This document shows, in pieces, positions 12,358-23,520 of a stretch of DNA of 64,000 nucleotides. A program made the position numbers and the translations under genes. Position 1 is the first letter of the stretch, and every line of letters starts with the position of its first letter. The notes below the pieces were generated by a model. The model did no database searches. It was not told where the DNA came from and worked only from the letters and a program-made list of their open reading frames with translations. The DNA is from Glandiceps talaboti (taxonomy: Eukaryota > Hemichordata > Enteropneusta > Spengelidae). Location of the stretch: NCBI RefSeq assembly GCF_964340395.1, contig NW_027554294.1, positions 83,501-147,500 of the forward strand, read 5' to 3'.

Positions 12358-12443
12358 GTAATGTCATTCCTGTACATTTCTTATGTTATGTCATGTATGC
12401 TGACTAGTGGGCATTCCATTCCATTTTATCGTTTCATTTTTTT

Positions 12444-13045
12444 AGCACAACTGAACTGATAAGATTCATTAGTGTTATAGGCATTGCTAAGTGTCTCTGT
12501 CTGTCTCTGTGTATGTCAATCTGTGTGTGTGGGTGTGTGTGTATGTGTACGTGCATGCGTGCGTGCGCACACGCCATGATATATACTACTAGATGTATTA
12601 CCTCGGGTGTCTAGTTGAGAAAATTATTGTTCAAGTCAAAATGATCTTACCATTGGTGTGTCATTGGGGTCAAAAAACACATGAACACAGACAGATACAT
12701 ACCTACATACATACATACATACATACTACATACATACATACATACATACATACATACATACACACACACATAAACAATTATATACAAACATACATACATA
12801 CATACATACATACATACACACATAAACAATTATATACATGTACATACACACATAAATAGTTATATACGTACGTACGTATGTACGACGTACAAACATACAT
12901 ACATGAATACGTACGTGAAACGTACGTACGTACGTACGTACGTACAAACATACATACATACATAAATACGTACGTACGTACGTACGTACGTACAAACATA
13001 CATACATACATACATACATACATACATACATACATACATACAAAC
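12444..13045 (+). repeat. R1-like repeat with microsatellites in unit 2
   Basis: Near-identical to 10621-11230. It is shorter within one (ACGT)n tract and has an extra ATAC repeat nearby. The length changes are typical of replication slippage. Confidence 0.7.
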
Positions 13046-14035
13046 TGTTTTGGCAATTCAAGGAGAGGAAACAGTGTCGGAATGGGAGAACTCTTTTCCT
13101 TACGAAGTAGTAAATTAGTCACACTAAATATCTGCTTGCTTGATTGACTCTGGGATTTTTTGGCTGAAGTAGTCAGTTTTGGCGTTATGTAGAAGATCTG
13201 TTATGTGGTTCTTTGCATCCTGATATAATTGTTTATGAACTGTCAAATTTGTCTTTCGCCATAAGTGCTCAGCATGACGACATTGTCGCTTTGCCTTCTC
13301 AGTCGTTTATAGAATTATACCAAAGATCACTTCGACAAGATGAAAGTCTCTGCGGCTTTACTGCCGCATGACTTACCATTTGAATTTAATGTCGAGATCC
13401 TAGGCTGTTAAATGTTCAGATGGAGCTAGTATACTGTGAAGGTCTTCCATGCGGACAGTGTGATTTACATTATGAATGTTCTGTGTCATCTTCATGGTGA
13501 TAATTGGAGGAGGTAGCGCCACATTGAGGTGACTGATAATGCAGAGATGGTTGGATATAATAACACCAGAAACTATTATAGACTGTACTAAGTCACTTTT
13601 CAATCTATGCACTTAACCAATAATTATATCGACCATATATGTTCTGACTCCTTGTTAAGGGTTTGGGTACTATAGTCACATGTTCATGTGAATGTATATC
13701 TATGACCCTCCTTCACCCCTTTAAAACCACTGTGGCTGGACCATCAGAATGTTGGCATTCTCAATATTAATGTTGAGTATATAGTTTGTTTGAGTGTGCA
13801 GTGTGATAGAAGCCATATAGAGATGGCTTTCATACTATGATTTGGTGTTTTATGTTGAATTAGGAAAATATCAGTATATTGAAAAAATACTTGCTAATTT
13901 GTTGTGTATGTTTTGAAATTTGATATACAGGATTTAAATTTGGTATGTACATGTATATATAGTATTTCCCAGAATATTAGGTTTGTAAATATGTTAGCAC
14001 ATTGCTAAATTCTTACTATATTGTTTATGGTATAG

Positions 14036-14176
14036 CAACAAGAAGCCCCCATTGGTAATGATGTACTGGTAGGCAAGGAATGTGTACTTGCCGTGAACGA
14101 TTATGTCGAGAAGAGTCCTCGCGAGGCGTCCATGAAGAAAGGTTATGTCCTGAATCTCGTCAATAGTGCTAACAAG
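14036..14176 (+). CDS. SPTAN1-like: Spectrin SH3 first-half exon, copy C3
   Basis: 141 nt, phase 0-0. The acceptor is GGTATAG instead of GGTACAG, so upstream translation through the intron hits a stop, but AG is kept. The protein differs from C1: QQEAP, and [17 protein letters not shown], closer to canonical alpha-spectrin EKSPRE in the RT loop. The following Asp of KKGD is Tyr here. Next exon downstream in the unit is E1, not D. Confidence 0.85.
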
Positions 14177-14386
14177 GTAATGTCATTCCTGTACATTTCT
14201 TATGTTATGTTATGTTATGTCATGTATGACTAGTGGGCATTCCATTCCATTTTATTGTTTCATTTTTTAGCACAACTAGTGTGATTTGATGTTTTATGTT
14301 GAATTAGGACAATTTAGTATATGTATAACAATCATTGAAAAAACACTTGCTAATCTGTTGTGTATGTTTTGAAATTTGATATACAG

Positions 14387-14478
14387 GATTTAAATTTCCG
14401 TTGGACAGCTTTGGAACAAGTGGCTGATGAATGTAGTACCAGTCTTGGCAGTGCTCATGATGTACACAGGTTCTTTAG
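14387..14478 (+). CDS. SPTAN1-like: Alpha-spectrin later-repeat exon, copy E1
   Basis: 92 nt, phase 0 in and phase 2 out, acceptor ATACAG, donor GTGAGA. DLNFRWTALEQVADE and LGSAHDVHRFF align with vertebrate ELNERWRSLQQLAEE and LGSAHEVQRFH, which lie C-terminal to the repeat encoded by F. It is thus placed upstream of the exon it should follow. Because D has the same phases, E can replace D without a frame change. Confidence 0.83.
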
Positions 14479-14738
14479 GTGAGAAATAACTCTTGGGTAG
14501 ATTGTAAGTTTGTGTATGAGTGAGTAGATGAATTAGTGATAGCCAGCTAGGATAGAGTATGATATGTTGCTAATGATTTGGTATGACCGAAAATTCCACA
14601 GCTTTGTAGTATATGGAAAGTTTAGGAATTAATATGAGCTATCAGATCTGACAAACCAAATACTGTGCATATTGACACACCAGTAACATTATCAAATTGG
14701 CTAAAGTAAAGTACTAAATGTGTTTAATTTCTGTTTAG

Positions 14739-15048
14739 ATACACACATTTGCTGGAGACAGCTAACAATAGAAAACAACGTTGTCTGGAAGACTCATGCA
14801 AACAACACATACAGAGATGTGAAGTACGTGATCTCTTAGTCTGGATGAATGATAAAGAGGCCTTCACTGTCTCCTCTGAAGTCGGTGACGATTTGGGACA
14901 AGTGGATGGTCAACAGAAGAAATTTGCTGATTTCCCCAAGGACTTGGCAGCCAACAATAAGGCCACACTGACAGAAATTATTGAAATTTCTATTGCCATA
15001 CATGTTGAAAGTAGTCATGAAGTACAGTGTGTGGCTGCTTGTATCCAG
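14739..15048 (+). CDS. SPTAN1-like: Alpha-spectrin repeat exon after SH3, copy F1
   Basis: 310 nt, phase 2 in and 0 out, acceptor TGTTTAG, donor GTTAGC. LLETANNRKQRCLEDSCKQH aligns with LLELGEKRKGMLEKSCKKF, and EVGDDLGQVDGQQKKFADF with EVGADLEQVEVLQKKFDDF of the vertebrate repeat following SH3. Open over 103 codons. It has one extra Asn codon (AANNK) compared with F2 and F3. Joined after E1 it reads ...HRFFR-YTHLLE. Confidence 0.85.
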
Positions 15049-15672
15049 GTTAGCAAGTGTACCATGCTATGATTAATTGAGTTTGGTCTTAAACCCCAAT
15101 GTTTGAATTCTATATAATCATATGAAACTTTGTAAACCAAAGATTTTAATGATTGAGAATATAGTAATAAAGTTTGAACATGATATTAAACTCTGGATAA
15201 AATTCTGTATTTTCATGAGCTTTCTGACTCTGTGTCTCTGCAGGTGACATGATCGTCTGATGACATACTAGGATTTCTTTAGAAGATTGTTGTACATGTA
15301 GATGTAAATGTGTATGAATGGCCGGCCTCCTTCACCCCTTTAAAACCACTGTGGCTTGACCACCAGAATTTTGGCATTCTCAATATTAATGTTGAGTATA
15401 TACATGTAGTTAGTTGGCGTGTACAGTCTAAGAAGAGTCATATAGACAGGGATTTCATAGTGTGATTTGATGTTTTATGTTGAATTAGGACAATTCCGTA
15501 TATGTATAACAATCATTGAAAAAACACTTGCTAATCTGTTGTGTATGTTTTGAAATTTGATATACAGGACTTGAATTTTGTATGTACATGTATATATAGT
15601 ATTTCCCAGAATATTAGGTTTGTAAATATGTTAGCACATTGCTAAATTCTTACTATATTGTTTATGGTACAG

Positions 15673-15813
15673 CAACAAGAAGAACCCATTGGTAATGATG
15701 TACTGGTAGGCAAGGAATGTGTACTTGCCGTGAACGATTATGTCGAGAAGAGTCCTCGCAAGGTGTCCATTAAGAAAGGATATGTCCTGAATCTCGTCAA
15801 TAGTGCTAACAAG
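15673..15813 (+). CDS. SPTAN1-like: Spectrin SH3 first-half exon, copy C4
   Basis: 141 nt, phase 0-0, acceptor GGTACAG. Distinct RT-loop variant [17 protein letters not shown]. Open. Followed in the same unit by E2 and F2. Confidence 0.86.
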
Positions 15814-16021
15814 GTAATGTCATTCCTGTACATTTCTTATGTTATGTTATGTCATGTATGCTGACTAGTGGGCATTCCATTCCATTTTATCGTTTCATTT
15901 TTTAGCACAACTAGTGTGATTTGGTGTTTTATGTTGAATTAGGACAATTTAGTATATGTATAACAATCATTGAAAAAACACTTGCTAATCTGTTGTGTAT
16001 GTTTTGAAATTTGATATACAG

Positions 16022-16113
16022 GATTTAAATTTCCGTTGGACAGCTTTGGAACAAGTGGCTGATGAATGTAGTACCAGTCTTGGCAGTGCTCATGATGTAC
16101 ACAGGTTCTTTAG
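16022..16113 (+). CDS. SPTAN1-like: Alpha-spectrin later-repeat exon, copy E2
   Basis: 92 nt and the same protein as E1, with the same splice sites and phases (0 in, 2 out). The intron after it is nearly identical to that after E1. Confidence 0.83.
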
Positions 16114-16374
16114 GTGAGAAAGAACTCTTGGGTAGATTGTAAGTTTGTGTATGAGTGAGTAGATGAATTAGTGATAGCCAGCTAGGATAGAGTATGATAT
16201 GTTGCTAATGATTTGGTATGACCAAAAATTCCACAGCTTTGTAGTATATGGAAAGTTTAGGAATTAATATGAGCTATCAGATCTGACAAACCAAATACTG
16301 TGCATATTGACACACCAGTAACATTATCAAATTGGCTAAAGTAAAGTACTAAAATGTGTTTAATTTCTGTTTAG

Positions 16375-16681
16375 ATACACACATTTGCTGGAGACAGCTA
16401 ACAATAGAAAACAACGTTGTCTGGAAGACTCATGCAAACAACACATACAGAGATGTGAAGTACGTGATCTCTTAGTCTGGATGAATGATAAAGAGGCAAT
16501 CACTGTCTCCTCTGAAGTCGGTGACGATTTGGGACAAGTGGATGGTCAACAGAAGAAATTTGCTGATTTCCCCAAGGACTTGGCAGCCAATAAGGCCACA
16601 CTGACAGAAATTATTGAAATTTCTACTGCCATACATGTTGAAAGTAGTCATGAAGTACAGTGTGTGGCTGCTTGTATTCAG
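16375..16681 (+). CDS. SPTAN1-like: Alpha-spectrin repeat exon after SH3, copy F2
   Basis: 307 nt, phase 2 in and 0 out. Like F1, but NDKEAITVSSEV replaces NDKEAFTVSSEV and one Asn is absent. Open over 102 codons, with donor GTTAGC, a weaker donor than GTAAGT, as in the other F copies. Confidence 0.85.
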
Positions 16682-17310
16682 GTTAGCAAGTGTACCATGC
16701 TATGATTAATTGAGTTTGGTCTTAAACCCCAATGTTTGAATTCTATATAATCATATGAAACTTTGTAAACCAAAGATTTTAATGATTGAGAATATAGTAA
16801 TAAAGTTTGAACATGATATTAAACTCTGGATAAAATTCTGTATTTTCATGAGCTTTCTGACTCTGTCTCTGGTGACATAATCGTCTGATGACATACTGGG
16901 ATTTCTTTAGAAGATTGTTGTACATGTAGATGTAAATGTGTATGAATGGCCGGCCTCCTTCACCCCTTTAAAACCACTGTGGCTTGACCACCAGAATTTT
17001 GGCATTCTCAATATTAATGTTGAGTATACATGTATATACACATAGTTAGTTGGCGTGTACAGTCTAAGAAGAGTCATATAGACAGGGATTCCATAGTGTG
17101 ATTTGATGTTTTATGTTGAATTAGGACAATTCCGTATATGTATAACAATCATTGGAAAAACACTTGCTAATCTGTTGTGTATGTTTTGAAATTTGATATA
17201 CAGGACTTGAATTTTGTATGTACATGTATATATATAGTATTTTCCAGAATATTAGGTTTGTAAATATGTTAGCACATTGCTAAATTCTTACTATATTGTT
17301 TATGGTACAG

Positions 17311-17451
17311 CAACAAGAAGAACCCATTGGTAATGATGTACTGGTAGGCAAGGAATGTGTACTTGCCGTGAACGATTATGTCGAGGAGAGTCCTTGTGAG
17401 GCGTCCATGAAGAAAGGTGACGTCCTGAATCTCGTCAATAGTGCTAACAAG
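17311..17451 (+). CDS. SPTAN1-like: Spectrin SH3 first-half exon, copy C5
   Basis: 141 nt, same protein as C1 and C2 ([17 protein letters not shown]). It lies in a type I unit that is more diverged and has a shorter microsatellite. No E or F follows in this unit; the next exon is C6, again phase 0. Confidence 0.86.
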
Positions 17452-17544
17452 GTAATGTCATTCCTGTACATTTCTTATGTTATGTTATGTCATGTATGCT
17501 GACTAGTGGGCATTCCATTCCATTTTATCGTTTCATTTTTTTTT

Positions 17545-17950
17545 AGCACAACTGAACTGATAAGATTCATTAGTGTTATAGGCATTGCTAAGTGTCTCTG
17601 TCTGTGTCTGTGTATGTCAATCTGTGTGTGTGGGTGTGTGTGTATGTGTGCGTGCATGCGTGCGTGCGCACACGCCATGATATTTGGTACTACTAGATGT
17701 ATTACCTCGGGTGTCTAGTTGAGAAAATTATTGTTCAAGTCAAAATGATCTTACCATTGGTGTGTCATTGGGGTCAAAAAACACATGAACACAGACAGAT
17801 ACATACCTACATACATACATACATACATACTACATACATATACATACATACATACATACATACATACATACATACACACACACATAAACAATTATATACA
17901 AACATACATACATACATACATACATACATACATACATACATACATACAAA
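17545..17950 (+). repeat. R1-like repeat with microsatellite in unit 5
   Basis: Same start and body as in units 1 and 2, but only (ATAC)n tracts; the (ACGT)n tracts are absent. Frames across it are simple-sequence artefacts. Confidence 0.68.
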
Positions 17951-18947
17951 CTGTTTTGGCAATTCAAGGAGAGGAAACAGTGTCGGAATGGGAGAACTCT
18001 TTTCTTTACGAAGTAGTAAATTAGTCACACTAATATCTGCTTGCTTGATTGACTCTGGGATTTTTTGGCTGAAGTAGTCAGTTTTGGCATTATGTAGAAG
18101 ATCTGTTATGTGGTTCTTTGCATCCTGATATAATTGTTTATGAACTGTCAAATTTGTCTTTCGCCATAAGTGCTCAGCATGACGACATTGTCGTTTTGCC
18201 TTCTCAGTCTGTCGTTTATAGAATTATACCAAAGATCACTTCGACGAGATGAAAGTCTCTGCGGCTTTACTGGCGCATGACTTACCATTTGAGTTTAATG
18301 TCGAGATCCTAGGCTGTTAAATGATCAGATGGAGCTAGTATACTGTGAAGGTCTTCCATGCGGACAGTGTGATTAACATTATGAATGTTCTGTGTCATCT
18401 TCATGGTGATAATTGGAGGAGGTAGCGCCACATGGAGGTGACTGATAATGCAGAGATGGTTGGATATAATAACACCAGAAACTATTATAGACTGTACTAA
18501 GTCACTTTTCAATCTATGCACTTAACCAATAATTATATCGACCATATATGTTCTGACTCCTTGTTAAGGGTTTGGGTACTATAGTCACATGTTCATGTGA
18601 ATGTATATCTATGACCTCCTTCACCCCTTTAAAACCACTGTGGCTGGACCATCAGAATGTTGGCATTCTCAATATTAATGTTGAGTATATAGTTTGTTTG
18701 AGTGTGCAGTGTGATAGAAGCCATATAGAGATGGCTTTCATACTATGATTTGGTGTTTTATGTTGAATTAGGAAAATATCAGTATATTGAAAAAATACTT
18801 GCTAATCTGTTGTGTATGTTTTTTGAAATTTGATATACAGGACTTGAATTTTGTATGTACATGTATATATATAGTATTTCCCAGAATATTAGGTTTGTAA
18901 ATATGTTAGCACATTGCTAAATTCTTACTATATTGTTTATGGTACAG

Positions 18948-19088
18948 CAACAAGAAGCCCCCATTGGTAATGATGTACTGGTAGGCAAGGAATGTGTACT
19001 TGCCGTGAACGATTATGTCGAGAAGAGTCCTCGCGAGGCGTCCATGAAGAAAGGTTATGTCCTGACCCTCATCAATAGTGCTAACAAG
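18948..19088 (+). CDS. SPTAN1-like: Spectrin SH3 first-half exon, copy C6
   Basis: 141 nt, phase 0-0. Variant [23 protein letters not shown], the copy closest to canonical alpha-spectrin (EKSPRE..MKKGDILTLLNS). It keeps the Tyr-to-Asn change in AVNDY. Followed by E3 and F3, then the nearest D copy at 20979. Confidence 0.86.
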
Positions 19089-19292
19089 GTAATGTCATTC
19101 CTGTACATTTCTTATGTTAAGTTATGTCATGTATGCTGACTTAGTGGGCATTCCATTTTATCGTTTCATTTTTTAGCACAACTAGTGTGATTTGGTGTTT
19201 TATGTTGAATTAGGACAATTTAGTATATGTATAACAATCATTGAAAAAACACTTGCTAATCTGTTGTGTATGTTTTGAAATTTGATATACAG

Positions 19293-19384
19293 GATTTAAA
19301 TTTCCGTTGGACAGCTTTGGAACAAGTGGCTGATGAATGTAGTACCAGTCTTGGCAATGCTCATGATGTACACAGGTTCTTTAG
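19293..19384 (+). CDS. SPTAN1-like: Alpha-spectrin later-repeat exon, copy E3
   Basis: 92 nt, phase 0 in and 2 out. LGNAHDVHRFF replaces LGSAHDVHRFF (one residue change); otherwise as E1. Confidence 0.83.
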
Positions 19385-19647
19385 GTGAGAAATAACTCTT
19401 GGGTAGATTGTAAGTGTGTGTATGAGTGAGTAGATGAATTAGTGATAGCCAGCTAGGATAGAGTATGATATGTTGCTAATGATTTGGTATGACCGAAAAT
19501 TCCACAGCTTTGTAGTATATGGAAAGTTTAGGGAATATAATATGAGCTATCAGATCTGACAAACCAAATTCTGTACATATTGACACACCAGTAACATTAT
19601 CAAATTGGCTAAAGTAAAGTACTAAAATGTGTTTAATTTCTGTTTAG

Positions 19648-19954
19648 ATACACACATTTGCTGGAGACAGCTAACAATAGAAAACAACATTGTCTGGAAG
19701 ACTCATGCAAACAACACATACAGAGATGTGAAGTCCGTGATCTCTTAGTCTGGATGAATGATAAAGAGGCAATCACTGTCTCCTCTGAAGTCGGTGACGA
19801 TTTGGGACAAGTGGATGGTCAACAGAAGAAATTTGCTGATTTCCCCAAGGACTTGGCAGCCAATAAGGCCACACTGACAGAAATTATTGAAATTTCTACC
19901 GCCATACATGTTGAAAGTAGTCATGAAGTACAGTGTGTGGCTGCTTGTATCCAG
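19648..19954 (+). CDS. SPTAN1-like: Alpha-spectrin repeat exon after SH3, copy F3
   Basis: 307 nt, phase 2 in and 0 out, open. Differs from F2 in NNRKQHCLED. Sequence homologous to other units stops about 30 nt past the donor, where an RT fragment begins. Confidence 0.85.
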
Positions 19955-19984
19955 GTTAGCAAGTGTACCATGCTATGATAAGTG

Positions 19985-20240
19985 GGTTTTATCGTCTGCA
20001 AGTGCCTTTGCCAGGTATAGTGTAAAGAGTACCGGGCTCAGACAGTCTCCTTGAGGAGCTCCTACATTCGTGATAAATGTTTCTGTAGTACTCCGCATCA
20101 AACTTGTAGTTGCAATACATCCTTCAACAGTATTGATACCATATGGAGCTCGTCTTCATCGAGAATGTTTTTTAGATCTTGAAAGCACCCCCTGTCCACG
20201 GTGTCAAAGACAAGTCACATTAAAACTACATGACTGTATA
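19985..20240 (-). mobile_element. Reverse-transcriptase fragment of a non-LTR element
   Basis: On the minus strand one reads, in shifting frames, FDTVDRG (RT motif A), ILDEDELHM and LLKDV, then TTETFITNVGAPQGDCLSP (motif B) and LFTLYLAKALADDK. Motif C (YADD) and both element ends are missing. It sits exactly between the C-E-F array and the D-F array. Clade not assigned. Confidence 0.75.
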
Positions 20241-20978
20241 AACAATATACGTAAAAACTGTACAAGTTACCTGTCTATAAGGTGTTAATACTGTAAGATA
20301 TTTATAAGTTAAAATGCCCTAACTTGGACATGTAATGCCATCTAGAAGTTTGAAATGTTGGGGGAAATAGTTTGTCTCAAGTATGTACAAATACCTACCA
20401 GTATGTAAAGTCTGATGACCTTATGTATTGATAAATATACATGAAATTCTGTGATTACATAATTTTAGGCAAATTCTGCCATCAGCTGTGTTTACAATTG
20501 TTCTGTGATAGAAGCATCTGACTGGACTGGAATAATATGAGAAGAGAACTTTGAATCAAATCTAAATTTCACAATTTAAATTGTTTATTTAGCATTCATG
20601 TAAGAATAAATTATACCATGCAAGAACCAAACTGAACCAAAAATATGGAATATATACTCTGGTCATTCTATGTCAAGACAACAAGTGTCTGTGTCATTGG
20701 TTCTGTTGTGTTCAAAATTGCCCTTACTTTCCCCAATCTTACTGGCAATAGTACATTACCAACACTTTTCTTCATTCAGCTGTAAACTATTCGTGGCCTC
20801 TAAGCATTGTCATTCCTCAAGTGACTCATCATGACAAGGGCCCCTTAGGTTACTCGTATTTTCCTTGTCTGAACGAAGAAAAATATTTGGGAATTATATC
20901 TAAGTTTACAAAAAAGAGACTGGTGTTTCTGTCAGCAAGAAACCCATAATAAGATATTTTATATGTTTATGGTGATAG
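20241..20978. other. Intron sequence before D1
   Basis: No coding match was found. From about 20500 it is the left part of a duplicated D-F block whose second copy starts near 22326 (shared TTCTGTRATAGAAGCATCTG). It ends in acceptor GGTGATAG. Confidence 0.5.
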
Positions 20979-21130
20979 GACCAGTGGAACGTTGAAGTAA
21001 ATGATCAAGGTTTTGTACCAGCAACTGAGAAGATAGATTCAGTGCAGTCCTCATCCCAGGGTAACTTGGCTGATGAAGTCAATAGTATTGCCAACATACA
21101 GAGACAGAGACAGAGACAGATCGAAGATCA
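20979..21130 (+). CDS. SPTAN1-like: Spectrin SH3 second-half exon, copy D1
   Basis: 152 nt, phase 0 in and 2 out. Acceptor GGTGATAG; the donor is read as CA|GTAAGT because the next codon would be TAA. DQWNVEVNDQGFVPATEKID aligns with [20 protein letters not shown]. The first Trp of the WW pair (chicken Trp41) is Gln, the groove Tyr57 position reads Glu, and one Arg is deleted. Gly51, Phe52 and Pro54 are kept. The exon continues into a Gln/Arg-rich linker (QRQRQRQ). Only this exon type completes an SH3 domain. Confidence 0.86.
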
Positions 21131-21498
21131 GTAAGTTACTATAATTATCACCATGGGTTTCTTACAGAGAAGTTGCACAATGTTGATGGAAGAAAGTCAT
21201 GAAATTTACATTTTAGATGCAGCATTTTAGCAAAGGTTTTTGAACCTTTGTAACATTGACTATAGTTTGATAGGGAACCCTGGTAAAACAGCTATGGAAT
21301 TCTGGGACATTTGACCTACTTCCCAGCTTGACAATGATGTATAGAATGTTGCAGGCAAACCTAAGTAAGTTTACTGACCTCAAAAAAGATTTTTTGACAA
21401 GTTTATGATGAAGCACTATATACTATCCATTTGACACACCTGTAACGTTATCAAATTGGCTAAAGTAAAGTGCTAAAATGTGTTTAATTTCTGTTTAG

Positions 21499-21694
21499 AT
21501 ACACACATTTGCTGGAGATAGCCAATAAAAGAAAACGTTGTCTGGAAGATTCATTGACTCAACACATGCTGAGACGTGAAGCTGGTGATCTCTTGGCAGC
21601 CAACAAGACCAGACTGACAGAAATTAATGAAATGACTACCGCCATCCAAGTTGAAAGGAGTCAAGAAGTACAGAGTGTAGCTGCTCATATCCAG
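21499..21694 (+). CDS. SPTAN1-like: Alpha-spectrin repeat exon after SH3, shortened copy F4
   Basis: 196 nt, phase 2 in and 0 out. LLEIANKRKRCLED...REAGDLLAANKTRLTEI lacks 37 codons present in F1-F3, with a clean in-frame joint at DLL/AANK. A shared CTTRG word at both break points suggests a microhomology deletion. The loss removes most of helix B and the linker, so a normal triple helix could not form. Open otherwise. Confidence 0.82.
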
Positions 21695-22811
21695 GTTAGG
21701 ATGTGTTCTATGCTATGATTAATTGAGTTGGGTCTTAAAGTGGCCATATGGATGAGAATTGGGGTATTTGTTTTGGATTTTTAATTTATAAAACAATTTT
21801 ATCATGGCTTCCTACTTGAAAAATCAGTATGAAACAACATATGCCAAGTCCTTGTTTGTAACTCAATAAATGGCAAAAGACCGGTAAGTATGAAAAATGT
21901 TTGATATTGTACGTACAATAACAAACTTTGTGACACGTTTTTTTAAATAGATATTTGCAGTATATTGAATTACAAACACAGAATCCACCTAAGTTGTTTC
22001 ACTTTGACTTTTCAAGTATGAAGCCATGATAAAATTATATTATAAATTTCAAATCCATTTCTCATTCAAATGGCCACTGTTTGAATTCTACATAAATGAA
22101 TGAAATTTTGTAAAGCAGGGATTTTAACGATTGGGAATATAGTTATAAAGTTTGAGCATGATATAAAACTCTGGATAAATTCTGTATTTTCATAAGATTT
22201 AAGTTTAAGACTCTTTAGTCCCTGGTCACATGATCTTGTGATGACGTAGGGATAAAATGTCTTTAGAAGATTGTTGCTGTTGTGGCCCTCTCACTGTTAC
22301 TGCTGAGTATTGGGGTCCAGATCGTTCTGTAATAGAAGCATCTGACTGGACTGGAATAATATGAGAAGAGAACTTTGAATCAAATCTAAATTTCACAATT
22401 TAAATTGTTTATTTAGCATTCATGTAAGAATAAATTATACCATGCATGAACCAAACTAAACCAAAAATATGGATTATATGGTCATTCTATGTCAAGACAA
22501 CATGTGTCTGTGTCATTGGTTCTGTTGTGTTAAAAATTGCCCTTACTTTCCCCAATCTTACTGGATATGGTACTTCATTGTAGAATCATTATTCCCAACA
22601 TATTTCTTCATTCAGCCGGAAACTATTCGTGACCTCTAAGGGTAGTCACTCCTCAAGTGACTCATCATGACAAGGGCCCCTTAGGTTACTTGTATTTTCC
22701 TTGGCTGAACGAAGAAAAATATTTGGGAATTATATATAAGTTTACAAATGATACTCTGGTGTTTCTGTCAGCAAGAAACCCATAAGATATTTTATATGTT
22801 TATGTTGATAG

Positions 22812-22963
22812 GACCAGTGGAACGTTGAAGTAAATGATCAAGGTTTTGTACCAGCAACTGAGAAGATAGATTCAGTGCAGTCCTCATCCCAGGGTAACTT
22901 GGCTGATGAAGTCAATAGTATTGCCAACAGACAGAGACAGAGACAGAGACAGATCGAAGATCA
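22812..22963 (+). CDS. SPTAN1-like: Spectrin SH3 second-half exon, copy D2
   Basis: 152 nt, phase 0 in and 2 out, almost identical to D1; NSIANRQRQ replaces NSIANIQRQ. It carries the same lost groove residues, so these losses came before the duplication. Confidence 0.85.
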
Positions 22964-23338
22964 GTAAGTTACTATAATTATCACCATGGGTTTCTTACAG
23001 AGAAGTTGCACAATGTTGATGGAAGAAAGTCATGAAATTTACATTTTAGATGCAGCATTTTAGCAAAGATTTTTGAACCTTTGTAACATTGACTATAGTT
23101 TGATAGGGAACCCTGGTAAAACAGCTATGGAATTCTGGGACATTTGACCTACTTCCCAGCTTGACAATGATGTATAGAATGTTGCAGGCAAACCTAAGTA
23201 AGTTTACTGACCTCAAAAAAGATTTTTTGACAAGTTTGTGATGAAGCACTATATACATTGTACTATCCATTCGACACACCTGTAACGTTATCAAATTGGC
23301 TAAAGTAAAGTGCTAAAATGTGTTTAATTTCTGTTTAG

Positions 23339-23520
23339 ATACACACATTTGCTGGAGATAGCCAATAAAAGAAAACGTTGTCTGGAAGATTCATGGACTC
23401 AACACATGCTGAGACGTGAAGCTGGTGATCTCTTGGCAGCCAACAAGACCAGACTGACAGAAATTAATGAAATGACTACCGCCATGTCAAGAAGTACAGA
23501 GTGTGGCTGCTCATATCCAG
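23339..23520 (+). pseudogene. SPTAN1-like: Frameshifted spectrin repeat exon, copy F5
   Basis: 182 nt, i.e. F4 less 14 nt around GCCATGTCAAGAAG. The deletion breaks the frame about 50 nt before the donor. Splice sites are intact. If used, translation would leave frame. It already carries the 37-codon deletion of F4. Confidence 0.82.

Larger units (their letters stand above)
10295..19984 (+). repeat. Tandem array of six spectrin units (types I, I, II, II, I, II)
   Basis: Units begin at TTTGTATGTACATGTATATA near 10297, 12121, 13940, 15577, 17213 and 18850. Spacing is about 1.82, 1.82, 1.64, 1.64 and 1.64 kb. Type I (units 1, 2, 5) is exon C plus an R1-like repeat with microsatellites and no E/F. 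Type II (units 3, 4, 6) is exon C, a 9-bp scar of the R1 end, then E and F. Units 1 and 2 differ almost only in microsatellite length. Unit 6 stops near 19984, at an RT fragment. Confidence 0.88.

Noticed and set aside
10770-13147. Overlapping frames coding Tyr-Ile-His-Thr or Cys-Met-Tyr-Val repeats on both strands
   Set aside because: They are translations of (ATAC)n and (ACGT)n microsatellites; such frames are open in several phases by composition.
11581-18521. 70-aa minus-strand frame repeated three times (11581, 13400, 18309)
   Set aside because: It lies in type I unit introns and is copied with the unit. No domain; nearly equal identity in flanking intron sequence.
21213-23294. Paired minus-strand frames (67 and 82 aa)
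   Set aside because: Duplicated intron sequence of the D-F block; similarity between them reflects the tandem duplication, not selection on protein.
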